Notes: a model not told the origin generated them from the sequence alone. Positions 49,031 to 57,852 are shown, numbered from the stretch's first letter. The stretch: 64,000 bases of DNA from an uncultured Oscillibacter sp. (GCA_910588175.1 CAJUQQ010000006.1:1-64000); one strand, 5' to 3'. Program-made: numbers and translations.

Positions 49031-50764
49031 CTACTTTGCCCGCAGCCGTTTCACGGTCTCCTCCTCCGGCGTGACGTTCACCGTGCGGAAGGTCGTATAA
49101 ATCACCATACCCGGCCGGCCTCCGGCGGGCTTTTTCACGTTCCGGACCTCCGTCACATCCACCGGCACATTGCCGCTCTCCCGGGCCTGGGAGAACCAGG
49201 CGGCAAGCATGGCCGCCTCGACGATGTCCTCCTCCGGCGGGGCCTGCCCGGCACAGCGGAGGATGACGTGGGAGCCGTGAATCTTCTGGGTATGGAGCCA
49301 GAGGTCCCGGCGGTCTGCGTCCTTGAGGGTCAGCTTGTCGTTCTGGCGGTTGTTCCGGCCCACCAGCACCCGGAGGCCGGAGCTGGTCCGGAACACCCAG
49401 GGGGCGGCGGGGCGGGCCTTCTCCTTTTTCCCCTGCTTTTTCAGGAAGCCCGCCTCCCGAAGCTCAGCCCGGATGTCCAGGTAGTCTGCCTCCGTCTCCG
49501 CCTGGGCAATCTCCGCCAGAACGCTTTCCATGTATTCCAGATCCCGCCGGGCCAAGTCCATCTGCTGCCGGAGATATTTCTCCGCCGTCTTGGCCTTCGT
49601 ATAGCGCTTGTAATATTTGGCGGCGTTCTGCTGGGGAGTCAGCAGGGGGTCCAGGGGGATGGAAACCGGCGCGTTGCCCTCGTAGTAGTTCTCGCACTCC
49701 AGCCGGGCCTGGCCCCGCTCCATCCGGTAGAGGTTGGCGGTGATCAAATCCCCTTGGATTCGGAGCTTGTCCCGGTTCTGGGTCTCGGCGTATTCCTTTT
49801 CCTGGAGGGCCAGCTTCCGCCGGAGGCGGTCCCGGGCCGTGGACGCCGCCCGGAGGAGGTCCGCTCCCCGCTGGCGGGCTCGCTCCTGCCGCTCCCGGGC
49901 GGCATAGAAGGCGTCCAGCAGGGCGGAAAAGCTGGGATACGTCACAGCCTCCGCCCCGCCGCCGTACTGACCCACAGGGACGCAGGCAAAGTCCAGGGGC
50001 CGGCCCTCCCGCGTTAAGCAGACAGGGGTAAACCGATTGTCCCGAACCCGGTTTGAAAAGTCCTCCAGGGCCCGCCAGAGGGGACCGGGGCCGCCCAGCT
50101 GAAAGACCCGGGCGTCCGTGTCCCCCGCCGCCTGAAACGCCAGCTCCCGGGCCATGAGGGGGGAGAGTCCGAAATACTGATCCAGCAAAAACGCGTCCAG
50201 GGTCTTCTCCGCCGGGGCGGCGGCGAAGCGGGCGGTGAAGCCCTCCTCCGTCTCCTCCAGGAAGGGAAGCCGCCCCGTGGAGGCGGGGGGCTGGTAGAAA
50301 AGGCCCGGCAGGACTTGACGCTGGGCGGACATGTCCGCGTCCACCCGGCGGAGGCTGTCGATCACCCGGTCCTCTTCGTCCAGAAGAATCAGGTTGGACC
50401 GGCGGCCCATGGCCTCCAGGACCAGGGTGCGTTTCCCGGCCCGGCCCAGCTCGTCGGAGGCGTCAAATTCCACGCGCACCAGCCGCTCCAGAGGGGGCTG
50501 AACCATGTCCGCCACCCGGGCCCCGGAGAGGTGCTTCCGCAGCAGCATGCAGAACATGGGGGGCTCCGCCGGGTTGTCCCGGAGAATTTCCGTCAGCTGG
50601 AGGCGGGGTGCTCCCGCTCCCGCGTTGAAAAGCAGCCGCTTTCCCCGGAAGAGGAGGACCACCTGGTCCCGGGCGGGCTGCTGGACCTTGTCCACCCGGA
50701 GGCCCAAAAGCTGGGGCTTCAGCTCCTCCACAACGGCCGTTAAGCAAATCGCGTCAATCGCCAT
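49031..50764 (-). CDS. rqcH: Rqc2/NFACT ribosome-quality-control protein
   Basis: The 577-residue protein has NFACT-N (about 1-190; MAIDAICLTAVVEELKPQLL, PPMFCMLLRKHLSGARV), helix-hairpin-helix and coiled-coil parts (about 280-420) and NFACT-R (about 455-560; GLRVLVGRNNRQNDKLTLK, DLWLHTQKIHGSHVIL). RqcH binds obstructed 50S subunits and adds alanine tails to stalled chains. It overlaps mrnC by 11 bp, with GGAGGAGG inside that gene. Confidence 0.94.
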   Translation of the reverse strand: MAIDAICLTAVVEELKPQLLGLRVDKVQQPARDQVVLLFRGKRLLFNAGAGAPRLQLTEILRDNPAEPPMFCMLLRKHLSGARVADMVQPPLERLVRVEFDASDELGRAGKRTLVLEAMGRRSNLILLDEEDRVIDSLRRVDADMSAQRQVLPGLFYQPPASTGRLPFLEETEEGFTARFAAAPAEKTLDAFLLDQYFGLSPLMARELAFQAAGDTDARVFQLGGPGPLWRALEDFSNRVRDNRFTPVCLTREGRPLDFACVPVGQYGGGAEAVTYPSFSALLDAFYAARERQERARQRGADLLRAASTARDRLRRKLALQEKEYAETQNRDKLRIQGDLITANLYRMERGQARLECENYYEGNAPVSIPLDPLLTPQQNAAKYYKRYTKAKTAEKYLRQQMDLARRDLEYMESVLAEIAQAETEADYLDIRAELREAGFLKKQGKKEKARPAAPWVFRTSSGLRVLVGRNNRQNDKLTLKDADRRDLWLHTQKIHGSHVILRCAGQAPPEEDIVEAAMLAAWFSQARESGNVPVDVTEVRNVKKPAGGRPGMVIYTTFRTVNVTPEEETVKRLRAK

Positions 50765-51170
50765 GGGCTTCCTCCTCCATCATGATGCAAAAGAGCTGGT
50801 TGATCCGCTCCAGCCTCCCCTGGAGGTAGAGCCAGCCCAGCAGGGCCTCCAGGGCGGTGGCCTCGCCGTACTGGGCCCGGCTGGCGTGGTGGGGAACGGT
50901 GTGAACCTGGGCGTTCCGCCCCCGGCGGAAGACGGCTCGCTCCTCCTCTGTCAAAAGGGGGAGGATCTTTTCCGCCTTTTCCGCCTGGGACTCGGCGCAG
51001 ACCAGCCGCACGGCGGAGCGGTGCATCCCCCGGCCCGTGGCCCCGCCGTGGGCGCAAAGCCAGGCGCGGACCAGCAGTTCAAACACCGCGTCCCCCATAT
51101 GGGCCAGGCCGATGGAGCTGATTTCCAAAATGCTCCCCCGGCTCAGCTCCGGCTGAAAGTAATTTTCCAT
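50754..51170 (-). CDS. mrnC: Mini-ribonuclease III
   Basis: The 138-residue protein is a bare RNase III catalytic domain: LAHMGDAVFELLVRAW (the Gly-Asp signature, about 27-42) and YGEATALEALLGWLYL (the second acidic pair) are clear, with no double-stranded RNA-binding domain. It matures 23S rRNA in Gram-positives. AAAGGAGCACGCT precedes the ATG at 51170. It is coupled to rqcH. Confidence 0.95.
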   Translation of the reverse strand: MENYFQPELSRGSILEISSIGLAHMGDAVFELLVRAWLCAHGGATGRGMHRSAVRLVCAESQAEKAEKILPLLTEEERAVFRRGRNAQVHTVPHHASRAQYGEATALEALLGWLYLQGRLERINQLFCIMMEEEAHGD

Positions 51171-51204
51171 AGCGTGCTCCTTTTCCAAGTCCCGGCGCCG
51201 CCGG

Positions 51205-51378
51205 TCAATACCGCAGGATGTAATAAACAACGTACAGCCAGCTCATCAGGCCGTGGATAACGGCCCAACCCACGGAATGCCAGTTGGTATAGCTGATCAC
51301 CATCGCCAGGGCGCTTCCAAACGTAATGCCCGTTTTCACGGACTTTTCCACCATCTCAATCTTGTTGTTTTCTTGCAT
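51205..51378 (-). CDS. Small membrane protein, unknown
   Basis: The 57-residue product begins MQENNKIEMVEKSVKTGITF and has two hydrophobic segments (about 17-33 and 36-54) rich in Trp and Tyr (WLYVVYYILRY at the end). TGGAGCGGTTCGGCT precedes the ATG. It sits 34 bp from mrnC and 20 bp from rsmA, so it is within their operon. I do not recognise a family. Confidence 0.6.
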   Translation of the reverse strand: MQENNKIEMVEKSVKTGITFGSALAMVISYTNWHSVGWAVIHGLMSWLYVVYYILRY

Positions 51379-51398
51379 AGCCGAACCGCTCCATTCCA

Positions 51399-52250
51399 TC
51401 AGTTTTGCAGGGCCGCCGCCAATCGGGCGAAATCCTCCAGGGTCAGCTTTTCCCCCCGGACGGCGGGGGGGAGGCCGCAGTTCTGAATGACCGCCTGGAC
51501 CCGCTCCTTTCCCGCCTCCGGCAGGGCGGCGGAGAGGCTGTTCACCAGGGTCTTTCGCCGGAGGAGGAAAGCCCCCCGAATTACCCGGAAGAAAAACGCC
51601 TCGTCCTCCACCGTCACGGCGGGCCGGTCCCGCCGGACACAGCGGAGCACGGCGGAGTCCACCTTGGGGGCGGGGAAGAACTTGGCCGCGGGGACGTCGA
51701 AAAGGACCTCTGTCTCCATGTAATATTGCAGCCAGAGGGTAAAGGCCCCGCCGTCGGAAGAGCCCTGCGCCGCCGCCAGGCGGCGGGCCACCTCCTTTTG
51801 GAGGAGGACGGTGATACTCTCAAAGCAGGGAGTCTCCACCAGCTTCGTCAGCACCGGGGTGGTGATGTTGTAGGGGAGGTTGGCGCAAACCAGGGGCCGG
51901 AGGCTGGGGAGCTTCTCCGCCGCCAAGGCGGCGAGGTCCAGCTTCAGCGCGTCCCCGGGGATGATTTCCACGTTTTCATAGGGGGCCATGGTCTCCGCCA
52001 GCACGGGGAGGAGCTTTTTGTCCAGCTCAATGGACATCACCTTTCCGGCCCGGCCCGCCAGCTCCGCCGTCAGGCATCCCACGCCGGGGCCGATTTCCAG
52101 CACGCCGCAGTCCCGGCCCGCCTGAGAGGCGGCGGCGATATCCGCCGGGACGGCGGGGTCGATGAGAAAATTCTGTCCCATGGACTTGGAGAAATGGAAG
52201 CCGTGCCGCCCCAGAAGGGCGCGGAGGTCTTCCCGGTCGCAGAGATTCAT
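51399..52250 (-). CDS. rsmA: 16S rRNA (adenine1518-N6/adenine1519-N6) dimethyltransferase
   Basis: The 283-residue KsgA-family enzyme has SMGQNFLIDPAVPADI (about 23), the SAM motif VLEIGPGVGCLTAEL (about 49) and the catalytic NLPYNITTPVL (about 117). AAAGGCGGACAAGCC precedes the ATG at 52250; the longer frame from 52388 has no ribosome site and would run into the next gene. It dimethylates two adenines in 16S helix 45. Confidence 0.95.
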   Translation of the reverse strand: MNLCDREDLRALLGRHGFHFSKSMGQNFLIDPAVPADIAAASQAGRDCGVLEIGPGVGCLTAELAGRAGKVMSIELDKKLLPVLAETMAPYENVEIIPGDALKLDLAALAAEKLPSLRPLVCANLPYNITTPVLTKLVETPCFESITVLLQKEVARRLAAAQGSSDGGAFTLWLQYYMETEVLFDVPAAKFFPAPKVDSAVLRCVRRDRPAVTVEDEAFFFRVIRGAFLLRRKTLVNSLSAALPEAGKERVQAVIQNCGLPPAVRGEKLTLEDFARLAAALQN

Positions 52251-52291
52251 GGCTTGTCCGCCTTTCGGTTTGTTTTCGCGGGGGATGTTTG

Positions 52292-53101
52292 TCAGCCGTT
52301 TTCCACGGGCTGGAAGGAATGAATGAGCCAGCGGCCGTCCTTCTCCCGGAGGGTCAGATTCCAGACCGCCTCGCCGCCGTCTCCCCACATGGGCTCGGAA
52401 CGGAGGCGCACCGTGCCGCCGTCCCGGGCGCCCTCCGCCGTCTGGAAGGAACCGGGGCCGTAGTCGCTGGTAAAATTGTAGTACGAATCGTAATCAGATA
52501 GATATAAAATACTATTCGTATTTTTCAGATCGCTGGTGGTAATGCCGGCGTAGGTCTCCAGGGTCTTATCCACCGCCGCCCGGGGGATGCGGTGGATAGG
52601 CACCGGCAGGCCGCTGGGTACATTTCCCCAGCGCTCCAGGTCCTCCGCGTCCCAAGGGAAGTCCGGCAGGGCCGCCAGGGCCCGGAATTCTTCCGCGTCC
52701 CCGTCCGCCAGCTCGCTGCTTTCGTTGAAGTAATAGCACAGGAACTTCTCAAAATCCAGCTCCGTCACGTCCTCATAGGCGCTGGTGAAAAAGCAGCCCA
52801 GCTCCCGGGCCTTGTCGCTGGGGTGGCTGTAGCAATTGAACGCCTCATCCACCTGGGCCAGCTCCTCCGCCGTCAGGGGGGTCCCTGTCAGGGGAGGGAA
52901 GACTCCTTCCGGCTGGCCCTCCTCCGGAGGGACGCTCTCCGCCGGGCCTTCCTCCGGCCGGACGGTTTCCGCGGGGGACTCCTCCGGCTGAACAGCCTCC
53001 ACAGGTGGCTCCTCCGGCGGGGCGGCGGGGGGCTTCTCCACTCCGCAGGCCGTCAGGCCCAGAATCAAAGCCAGCAGCAGCGTCAGAAAGCGGTTTTTCA
53101 T
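52292..53101 (-). CDS. Putative lipoprotein with PEE repeats, unknown
   Basis: The 269-residue protein has a signal MKNRFLTLLLALILGLTACG (lipobox LTAC, Cys19), a tandem Pro-Glu-Glu linker (about 25-65; units like PEESPAETV and PEEGPAESV), and a globular part with SDYDSYYNFTSDYGPG and LREKDGRWLIHSF, which recalls NTF2/DUF4829-like modules. GAAGGAGGACGCC precedes the ATG. It is first in a unit leading into rsmA, 41 bp away. Confidence 0.7.
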   Translation of the reverse strand: MKNRFLTLLLALILGLTACGVEKPPAAPPEEPPVEAVQPEESPAETVRPEEGPAESVPPEEGQPEGVFPPLTGTPLTAEELAQVDEAFNCYSHPSDKARELGCFFTSAYEDVTELDFEKFLCYYFNESSELADGDAEEFRALAALPDFPWDAEDLERWGNVPSGLPVPIHRIPRAAVDKTLETYAGITTSDLKNTNSILYLSDYDSYYNFTSDYGPGSFQTAEGARDGGTVRLRSEPMWGDGGEAVWNLTLREKDGRWLIHSFQPVENG

Positions 53102-53208
53102 GGCGTCCTCCTTCTCCGGTCCCTCCAGGCGTTCGCAATTTCAAAGGAGAGTATAACACAACCCCACCGGCGATTCAATTCTTTTTCGGGAACAAAAAGG
53201 GGAGGGCC

Positions 53209-53236
53209 TTGCAATTTTTTCCCCGTCTGGTATACT
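53209..53236 (+). promoter_or_regulatory. Promoter of the CAT-like gene
   Basis: TTGCAA, 16 bp, TATACT with TGG extension. Confidence 0.65.
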
Positions 53237-53262
53237 GGATTCATCAGAAAGGAGGGTCCTCC

Positions 53263-53883
53263 ATGACCCAGATCGTCGACCGGGCCGCGTGGCCCCGGCG
53301 GGAGCTGTTTGAATTTTTCTCCCCCATGTCCCAGCCTTTCTACTCCGTCACCTTCAAGCAGGACGTGACCCGGCTCTACGCGTTCACAAAGGAACATCAT
53401 CTCTCCTTCTACCACTCCCTGGTCTATCTCTGCACCCGGGCGGTCAACCAGGTGGAGGCATTCCGCTACGCCCTCCGGGGGAAGGACCTGGTCCTCTTTG
53501 ACCGGCGGAATCCCAGCTTCACGGATCGAAAGCCCGGCAGTGAGCAGTTCCACATCGTCACCCTGCCCATGGAGGAGGACATCCGAACCTTCTGCGCCGC
53601 CGCCAGGGCGAAGAGCGCCGCCCAGACCACCTTCCTGGACCAGGAGGACAGCCTGGACCTGATCTACTTCACCTGCCTGCCCTGGGTGGAGCTGACGGCC
53701 CTGACCAACGAGCGTGCCTTCGACCCCGACGACGCCGTGCCCCGGATCGCCTGGGGAAAGTATGCCCAGGAGGGGGAGCGGAAGGTGCTCCACATCTCCC
53801 TGGAGCTGAACCACCGCTTTGTGGACGGCCTCCACGTGGGCCGGTTCCACGAGGGGCTGGCCGCCCTAATTGAGGCCCTGTAA
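53263..53883 (+). CDS. Chloramphenicol acetyltransferase-like O-acetyltransferase
   Basis: The 206-residue protein belongs to the trimeric CAT family: FKQDVTRLYAFTKEH near 30, FYHSLVYLCTRAVN near 50, and the active-site segment LELNHRFVDGLHVGRFHEGL near 185, with the catalytic His in the H-x-x-x-D-G pattern. AAAGGAGGGTCCTCC precedes the ATG. CatA-like chromosomal members often acetylate substrates other than chloramphenicol, so no resistance is claimed. Confidence 0.88.
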   Translation: MTQIVDRAAWPRRELFEFFSPMSQPFYSVTFKQDVTRLYAFTKEHHLSFYHSLVYLCTRAVNQVEAFRYALRGKDLVLFDRRNPSFTDRKPGSEQFHIVTLPMEEDIRTFCAAARAKSAAQTTFLDQEDSLDLIYFTCLPWVELTALTNERAFDPDDAVPRIAWGKYAQEGERKVLHISLELNHRFVDGLHVGRFHEGLAALIEAL

Positions 53884-53892
53884 AAAGCCCCG

Positions 53893-53927
53893 AAAAAAGG
53901 ACCGGGAGAGACTCCCGGTCCTTTTCG
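53893..53927. terminator. Terminator between convergent genes
   Basis: AAAAGGACCGGGAG and CTCCCGGTCCTTTT, loop AGA. Confidence 0.85.
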
Positions 53928-53930
53928 CGC

Positions 53931-55769
53931 TTAGGGCTTTTCGCCCCAATATTGAATACTCCACAGCCACACGTCCGACTGAAGGGTGAGGACTTTGAGG
54001 TTCCCGTCCTCTCCCCGGTGGAACCACACCGCCCCATCAGCGGCGGAGGCAAGGCCCCCGCTTCCATCCAGGACCGGCTCCGGGTCCGCCCGAAGATCCG
54101 CCGCCAGCGTGCTTCCGCCGGTCCCAAAGGTCTCGTCGTAACAGGCCAGGAATTCCTCCGGCGTGTTCGCCGTCCACTCGCCGCCGGGGGCCTTCACCTG
54201 GGCGGGGTAGGTCAGAAGGCCCGCGATTTCCTCCCGTTCCCCCCGGTCGATGAGGTCCGCCAGGTGCAGGAGAAATTCCCGCCCCTCATCCAGGGAGAGG
54301 GCTTCATAGGGAGCATCCCCGGTGTCCTGGGTAATCGTTCCGTCTCCCGCCCGGATGCTCCACTGATCCGTCTGCAGGGTGAAAATCCGAATCGTACTGT
54401 CCTCCACCAGTCCGAACCATACCGCGCCATTGGCCGCCGAGGCCAGGCCGCTGCCGTCGCTGAACACCTCCGAGGGAGCGGGCTCCCAGGCCATGTCCGC
54501 CGCCAGGGACAGGGCGCTTTGCCCCACGGTCTCATCATAGTACCGCAGAAATTCCTCCGGCGAGTTCACCGTATAACTCCCCCCGGCGGTCTCCACCTGG
54601 GCGGGGTAGACCAGAAGGCCCGCGATTTCCTCCCGCCGCCCGTCCTCGATGCGCTCCGCCAGCAGAAGAACAAAGTCCCGGGCCACGTCGGTCCGGATGC
54701 CCGTGCGGACATACAGGGGGTCCTCGGACTCCGAAGGCAGCGTCTCAAGGGGCTGGTTCTCCAGACTCTCCAGATACCGGGCGTTGGCGTCCTGGAGGGC
54801 CTCCCGGTCCGGCTCCCTCACCGGCGTCAGGGCGGAATAGAGGAAGCTGTCCGCCAGGGCCTCCAGCTCCTCCCGGCCGATGGGGCCGGAGGAAAAGGTG
54901 TCGTCCCCCTGCCGCCCCGTCAGCACGTTCACCAGCACGAAGCTGTCCCCCAGGTCCGCCAGGATCAGCGAGCGGTTCCACTCTCCCAGCCCCAGAGTGA
55001 GGGAGGTTCCGTCCGCCGCCTGAAAGCCCCACTCCTCGAAGTCGCCGAGGTCCCCGATGTTCAGCGCCACGTCGTCAAAGGTCCCCTTGACGGAACGGCT
55101 GAACTGGTACTCGATGGGCCCGTAGCCCTTCAGCTCCCCGGCCCCCAGCTCCGCGCCGCCGTCCAAGCGGAAGGTGCCGTTTTCGTAGATGTAGCCGGAG
55201 TAAGAGGTAACATTTTCCTTAAAAAAGTTCCCCACGGCCGTGGGCCAGATCTCCGGCATAACGACTTCCATCCACTGGTGGAGCTTCAAATCATATTTGG
55301 CGATGATCTCCTCCAGCTTGCCGGCCATCTCCTGTGTGTAAACCAGATAGTTCCCATAGCGCTCCTCAAAGCCCGTGGGCTCGTTGCCGATTCTGGCAAT
55401 GATGGCCCCATCCTGGTCGTAGCCGTCCAGAAACGCCCGCCACTCCGCCAGGGCCCGGCTCTCCGGCGTGTCTCCCCAGCCGGAGAGGCTGACGAAATCC
55501 TTGTACACGTACTCTCCTGGGACCACCACTCCCCGCTCGTCCGTTACGTTCACGCTGCCCTTCTCCGGCAGCAGCGCGTCCCGGAGGCCGAAGAAGTTGG
55601 CCGCCACCGCCAGCGCCGACAAAGCCGCCAGCAGGGCGACGGACGCCGCCAGCGTCACAAGCCATTTCAGACTTCTACCACGTTTGCGCATCTCATAATC
55701 CTCCCATCGAATTTCTCCGGTCCCCCGGACCTGGGAGAAGGTTTCCTGGTAAAATTCCCGGTTACTCAT
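53931..55769 (-). CDS. Anti-sigma factor-like membrane protein with tandem repeat domain
   Basis: The 612-residue protein has a cytoplasmic N terminus (1-33; MSNREFYQETFSQVRGTG) resembling a minimal anti-sigma region, one membrane segment (about 35-58), and a large external part. Two repeats of about 115 residues close the protein: about 375-490 and 505-612, sharing EEIAGLL.YPAQV, EEFL.YDET and GGLASAA.GAVWF. GGGAGGATTATGAG-like sequence precedes no better start; the ATG overlaps the sigma-factor stop by 8 bp, so they are coupled. The repeats may sense a wall or extracellular cue. The anti-sigma role is inferred from position. Confidence 0.75.
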   Translation of the reverse strand: MSNREFYQETFSQVRGTGEIRWEDYEMRKRGRSLKWLVTLAASVALLAALSALAVAANFFGLRDALLPEKGSVNVTDERGVVVPGEYVYKDFVSLSGWGDTPESRALAEWRAFLDGYDQDGAIIARIGNEPTGFEERYGNYLVYTQEMAGKLEEIIAKYDLKLHQWMEVVMPEIWPTAVGNFFKENVTSYSGYIYENGTFRLDGGAELGAGELKGYGPIEYQFSRSVKGTFDDVALNIGDLGDFEEWGFQAADGTSLTLGLGEWNRSLILADLGDSFVLVNVLTGRQGDDTFSSGPIGREELEALADSFLYSALTPVREPDREALQDANARYLESLENQPLETLPSESEDPLYVRTGIRTDVARDFVLLLAERIEDGRREEIAGLLVYPAQVETAGGSYTVNSPEEFLRYYDETVGQSALSLAADMAWEPAPSEVFSDGSGLASAANGAVWFGLVEDSTIRIFTLQTDQWSIRAGDGTITQDTGDAPYEALSLDEGREFLLHLADLIDRGEREEIAGLLTYPAQVKAPGGEWTANTPEEFLACYDETFGTGGSTLAADLRADPEPVLDGSGGLASAADGAVWFHRGEDGNLKVLTLQSDVWLWSIQYWGEKP

Positions 55770-56244
55770 CCTGCCAGTCCTCCCCCAATTGTTCCTTCAG
55801 CCGTTTCCGGGCCCGGGCCAGCCGGGTGGTGACGGTGGAGTCTCCCACCCCCAGCAGCTCCCCGATCTCCCGGACGCTGAGCTCCTCGTAGTAAAAGAGG
55901 TACAGCGCCGTCCGGTACTTCTCCGGCAGGGCCATCACCTCCTGGTACAGCGCCGCCTGCTCCGGGCGGTCGAACACCGGAATCTCCGGGACCTCCTCCC
56001 AGGAGACCCGGCGCTTCCGCCAGGGGCTTTTCAGCGCGTCCCGGCAGCAGTTCACCGTCACCCGCAGCAGCCAGCGCCGCAGGTGCTCCTCTCCGTCAAA
56101 GGCCCCCCCGCACCGGAAGAGGCGCAGGAAAACCTCCTGTACGGCGTCGTCCGCGTCCTGGGGACTGCCCAGGGCGTGGAGGGCCGTGCGGTAGACCATA
56201 TTCTGATAGCGCCGCGCGGCGGCGGTGAAACGGGCCTTGTCCAT
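55762..56244 (-). CDS. ECF-type RNA polymerase sigma factor
   Basis: The 160-residue protein has sigma region 2 (about 5-75; ALGSPQDADDAVQEVFLRLF) and region 4 (about 105-155; YYEELSVREIGELLGVGDSTVTTRL). The ATG at 56244 is chosen because GACGAGGACGACAT precedes it. It is first in a two-gene unit with its anti-sigma-like membrane partner, which probably holds it inactive until a signal arrives. Its own promoter targets are not in the window. Confidence 0.92.
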   Translation of the reverse strand: MDKARFTAAARRYQNMVYRTALHALGSPQDADDAVQEVFLRLFRCGGAFDGEEHLRRWLLRVTVNCCRDALKSPWRKRRVSWEEVPEIPVFDRPEQAALYQEVMALPEKYRTALYLFYYEELSVREIGELLGVGDSTVTTRLARARKRLKEQLGEDWQDE

Positions 56245-56407
56245 ATGTCGTCCTCGTCTGTCCATCGGTTTGTCAATCATGCTCTCACTCATTGTACGAC
56301 AGGGGGCGGGGGTTTGTCTCAGCCTTTTGAAAATTTTTAAAAAATTTACCACTCCCCGAAAGGGGCTGTGGTATCATGGGGTCTATCCTGAAAGCGGAGG
56401 CGTTTTT

Positions 56408-57073
56408 ATGACACTGGACGAGGCGATGCGAAGCCGCCACACCGTCCGGCGCTACACGGACCGGAAACTCCCCGGGGAGGTTCTGGAGGCGCTGGACGGG
56501 CGGATTCAAAAAAACAACCGGGAATACGGCCTGGCCATGAACCTGGTGACGGAAAACACGGAGGCCTTCGGCCCTCTCCTCCGGCTCTTTTTGGCAAAGG
56601 GGGTCCGCCATTATGTCATTCTGGCGGGGAGGGACCGGCCCGGCCTGGACGAGGCCGTGGGATACTGCGGCGCGGACGTGATGCTGTTTGCCCAAACCCT
56701 GGGGCTGAACTCCTGGTGGGTAGGGGGCACCTTCCGCCGCAAGGGCCTCCAGAAAAACGCCGCCCCGGAGGCGGAGAAGATTCTGGGCCTTCTGGCCCTG
56801 GGCTACGGCGCGGTCCAGGGCGTGCCCCACAAGTCCAAAAGGCCGGAGGACGTGGCCGCCTACGAGGGCGAGGCTCCGGCGTGGTTCGCCAGGGGCACGG
56901 AAGCTCTGCTCCTGGCCCCTACGGCGCTGAACCGGCAGGCCTTTACCCTCCGGGGGAAGGGGAGGGAGGTATCCCTAACCTGCGGCGGCGGCACTTTTTC
57001 CGGCGTGGACCTTGGCATCGGGAAGTATCACTTTGAAATCGGGGCGGGGCGGGAGAACTTTGATTGGGTTTGA
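56408..57073 (+). CDS. Nitroreductase family protein (TM1586 type)
   Basis: The 221-residue FMN oxidoreductase starts MTLDEAMRSRHTVRRYTDRK, the nitroreductase FMN-phosphate loop, and has HYVILAG and GYCGADVMLFAQTLGLNSWWVGGTF, the family's dimer and flavin motif. LLALGYGAVQGVPHKSKRP near 140 matches the putative TM1586-like branch. AGCGGAGGCG precedes the ATG. The physiological substrate is unknown. It stands alone with a terminator. Confidence 0.85.
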   Translation: MTLDEAMRSRHTVRRYTDRKLPGEVLEALDGRIQKNNREYGLAMNLVTENTEAFGPLLRLFLAKGVRHYVILAGRDRPGLDEAVGYCGADVMLFAQTLGLNSWWVGGTFRRKGLQKNAAPEAEKILGLLALGYGAVQGVPHKSKRPEDVAAYEGEAPAWFARGTEALLLAPTALNRQAFTLRGKGREVSLTCGGGTFSGVDLGIGKYHFEIGAGRENFDWV

Positions 57074-57087
57074 CCGCCGGGCATGAC

Positions 57088-57114
57088 AAAGGGACCGCTT
57101 TCGCGGTCCCTTTC
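57088..57114. terminator. Terminator between convergent genes
   Basis: AAAGGGACCGC and GCGGTCCCTTT, loop TTTC. Confidence 0.85.
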
Positions 57115-57124
57115 CATTCTCGTT

Positions 57125-57628
57125 TCAGCGGGCCTCCAAGGGCTCGCCTATGGTCTTTCCCAGCAGCTTTGCCAGTGGCACACCCAGAACATAGCACGCC
57201 GCCAGCTCACCCAGCCCTACGGTCAAGGCGTTAAGCCCATAGGCGGGCCAGAAGGCTCCGCCGTCCTGGACCACGAACCAGGCGATTTCCGCCCCCACGA
57301 TCACCGCGTTGCAGATCACCGGAGGCAGGGCGGCCAGATACAGATTGGGCATTTTCCGGCTCCACAGGGCCGCCAGCAGCGTTGCCAGGGTACCGAAAAT
57401 CCAGTCCAGCATAATGGGAGAGCCCAGCAGATTCGCCAGGAAGCAGCCCACCGCCAGGCCGGGAATGGCCTCTGGAAACAGGAAGGGCAGCACCGTCATG
57501 GCCTCCGCCACACGGAACTGGACGCCCATGTACTGAGGGATGGGCAGAATCAGGGTGGCCGCCGCATAGACGGCGGCAATGAGGCCGGCCAGGGTCAGCC
57601 TCCGGGTGCTGAAACGGGTTTTGGACAT
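57125..57628 (-). CDS. queT: QueT family queuosine-precursor ECF transporter substrate-binding subunit
   Basis: The 167-residue membrane protein has about six segments; LTLAGLIAAVYAAATLILP and MGVQFRVAEAMTVLPFLFPEA near 35-55 are the QueT signature. It is the substrate-specific S component of an energy-coupling-factor importer for queuosine precursors; the energising module is elsewhere. TGGAGGAATTTTATC precedes the ATG at 57628. A compact leader with a pseudoknot-like fold precedes it, as expected for a preQ1-regulated gene. Confidence 0.9.
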   Translation of the reverse strand: MSKTRFSTRRLTLAGLIAAVYAAATLILPIPQYMGVQFRVAEAMTVLPFLFPEAIPGLAVGCFLANLLGSPIMLDWIFGTLATLLAALWSRKMPNLYLAALPPVICNAVIVGAEIAWFVVQDGGAFWPAYGLNALTVGLGELAACYVLGVPLAKLLGKTIGEPLEAR

Positions 57629-57637
57629 GATAAAATT

Positions 57638-57690
57638 CCTCCATTTTTTTAGTCCGCCCCCCAGGGCGGGCAGGGTGATGGCACCTGCCG
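57638..57690 (-). promoter_or_regulatory. Candidate preQ1-like riboswitch
   Basis: The RNA starts at the 5' end of P1 GGCAGG/CCTGCC with loop TGCCATCAC, followed by a CCGCCC-TGG-GGGCGG hairpin, then an A-rich ACTAAAAAAA and ATGGAGG. CCAU in the loop can pair with AUGG, forming an H-type pseudoknot that covers the first bases of the ribosome site. preQ1-I RNAs share the P1, A-rich tail and pseudoknot but not the extra hairpin. Confidence 0.45.
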
Positions 57691-57696
57691 CAGGAG

Positions 57697-57725
57697 AGTA
57701 TAGCATATACCGCAGAAAAACGCAA
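57697..57725 (-). promoter_or_regulatory. Promoter of queT
   Basis: Minus-strand TTGCGT, 17 bp, TATACT with ATATGC extension. Confidence 0.75.
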
Positions 57726-57761
57726 GGGAAAAAATGCCCGGTGAAATACGGCCAAAAACGC

Positions 57762-57790
57762 TTGACGAAAGTTAGAACCTGTCTTATACT
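57762..57790 (+). promoter_or_regulatory. Promoter of the LacI-family gene
   Basis: TTGACG, 17 bp, TATACT; divergent from queT. Confidence 0.75.
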
Positions 57791-57852
57791 ACTACTATTA
57801 TAAATCTGCATGTTTTTACGCAGACGGACCTCTTTTTTAAAGGAACACAGCC

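Noticed and set aside
53263..53883. Antibiotic resistance gene (chloramphenicol)
   Set aside because: The fold is CAT-like, but chromosomal CatA-like proteins often have other substrates; context and sequence do not support a resistance call.
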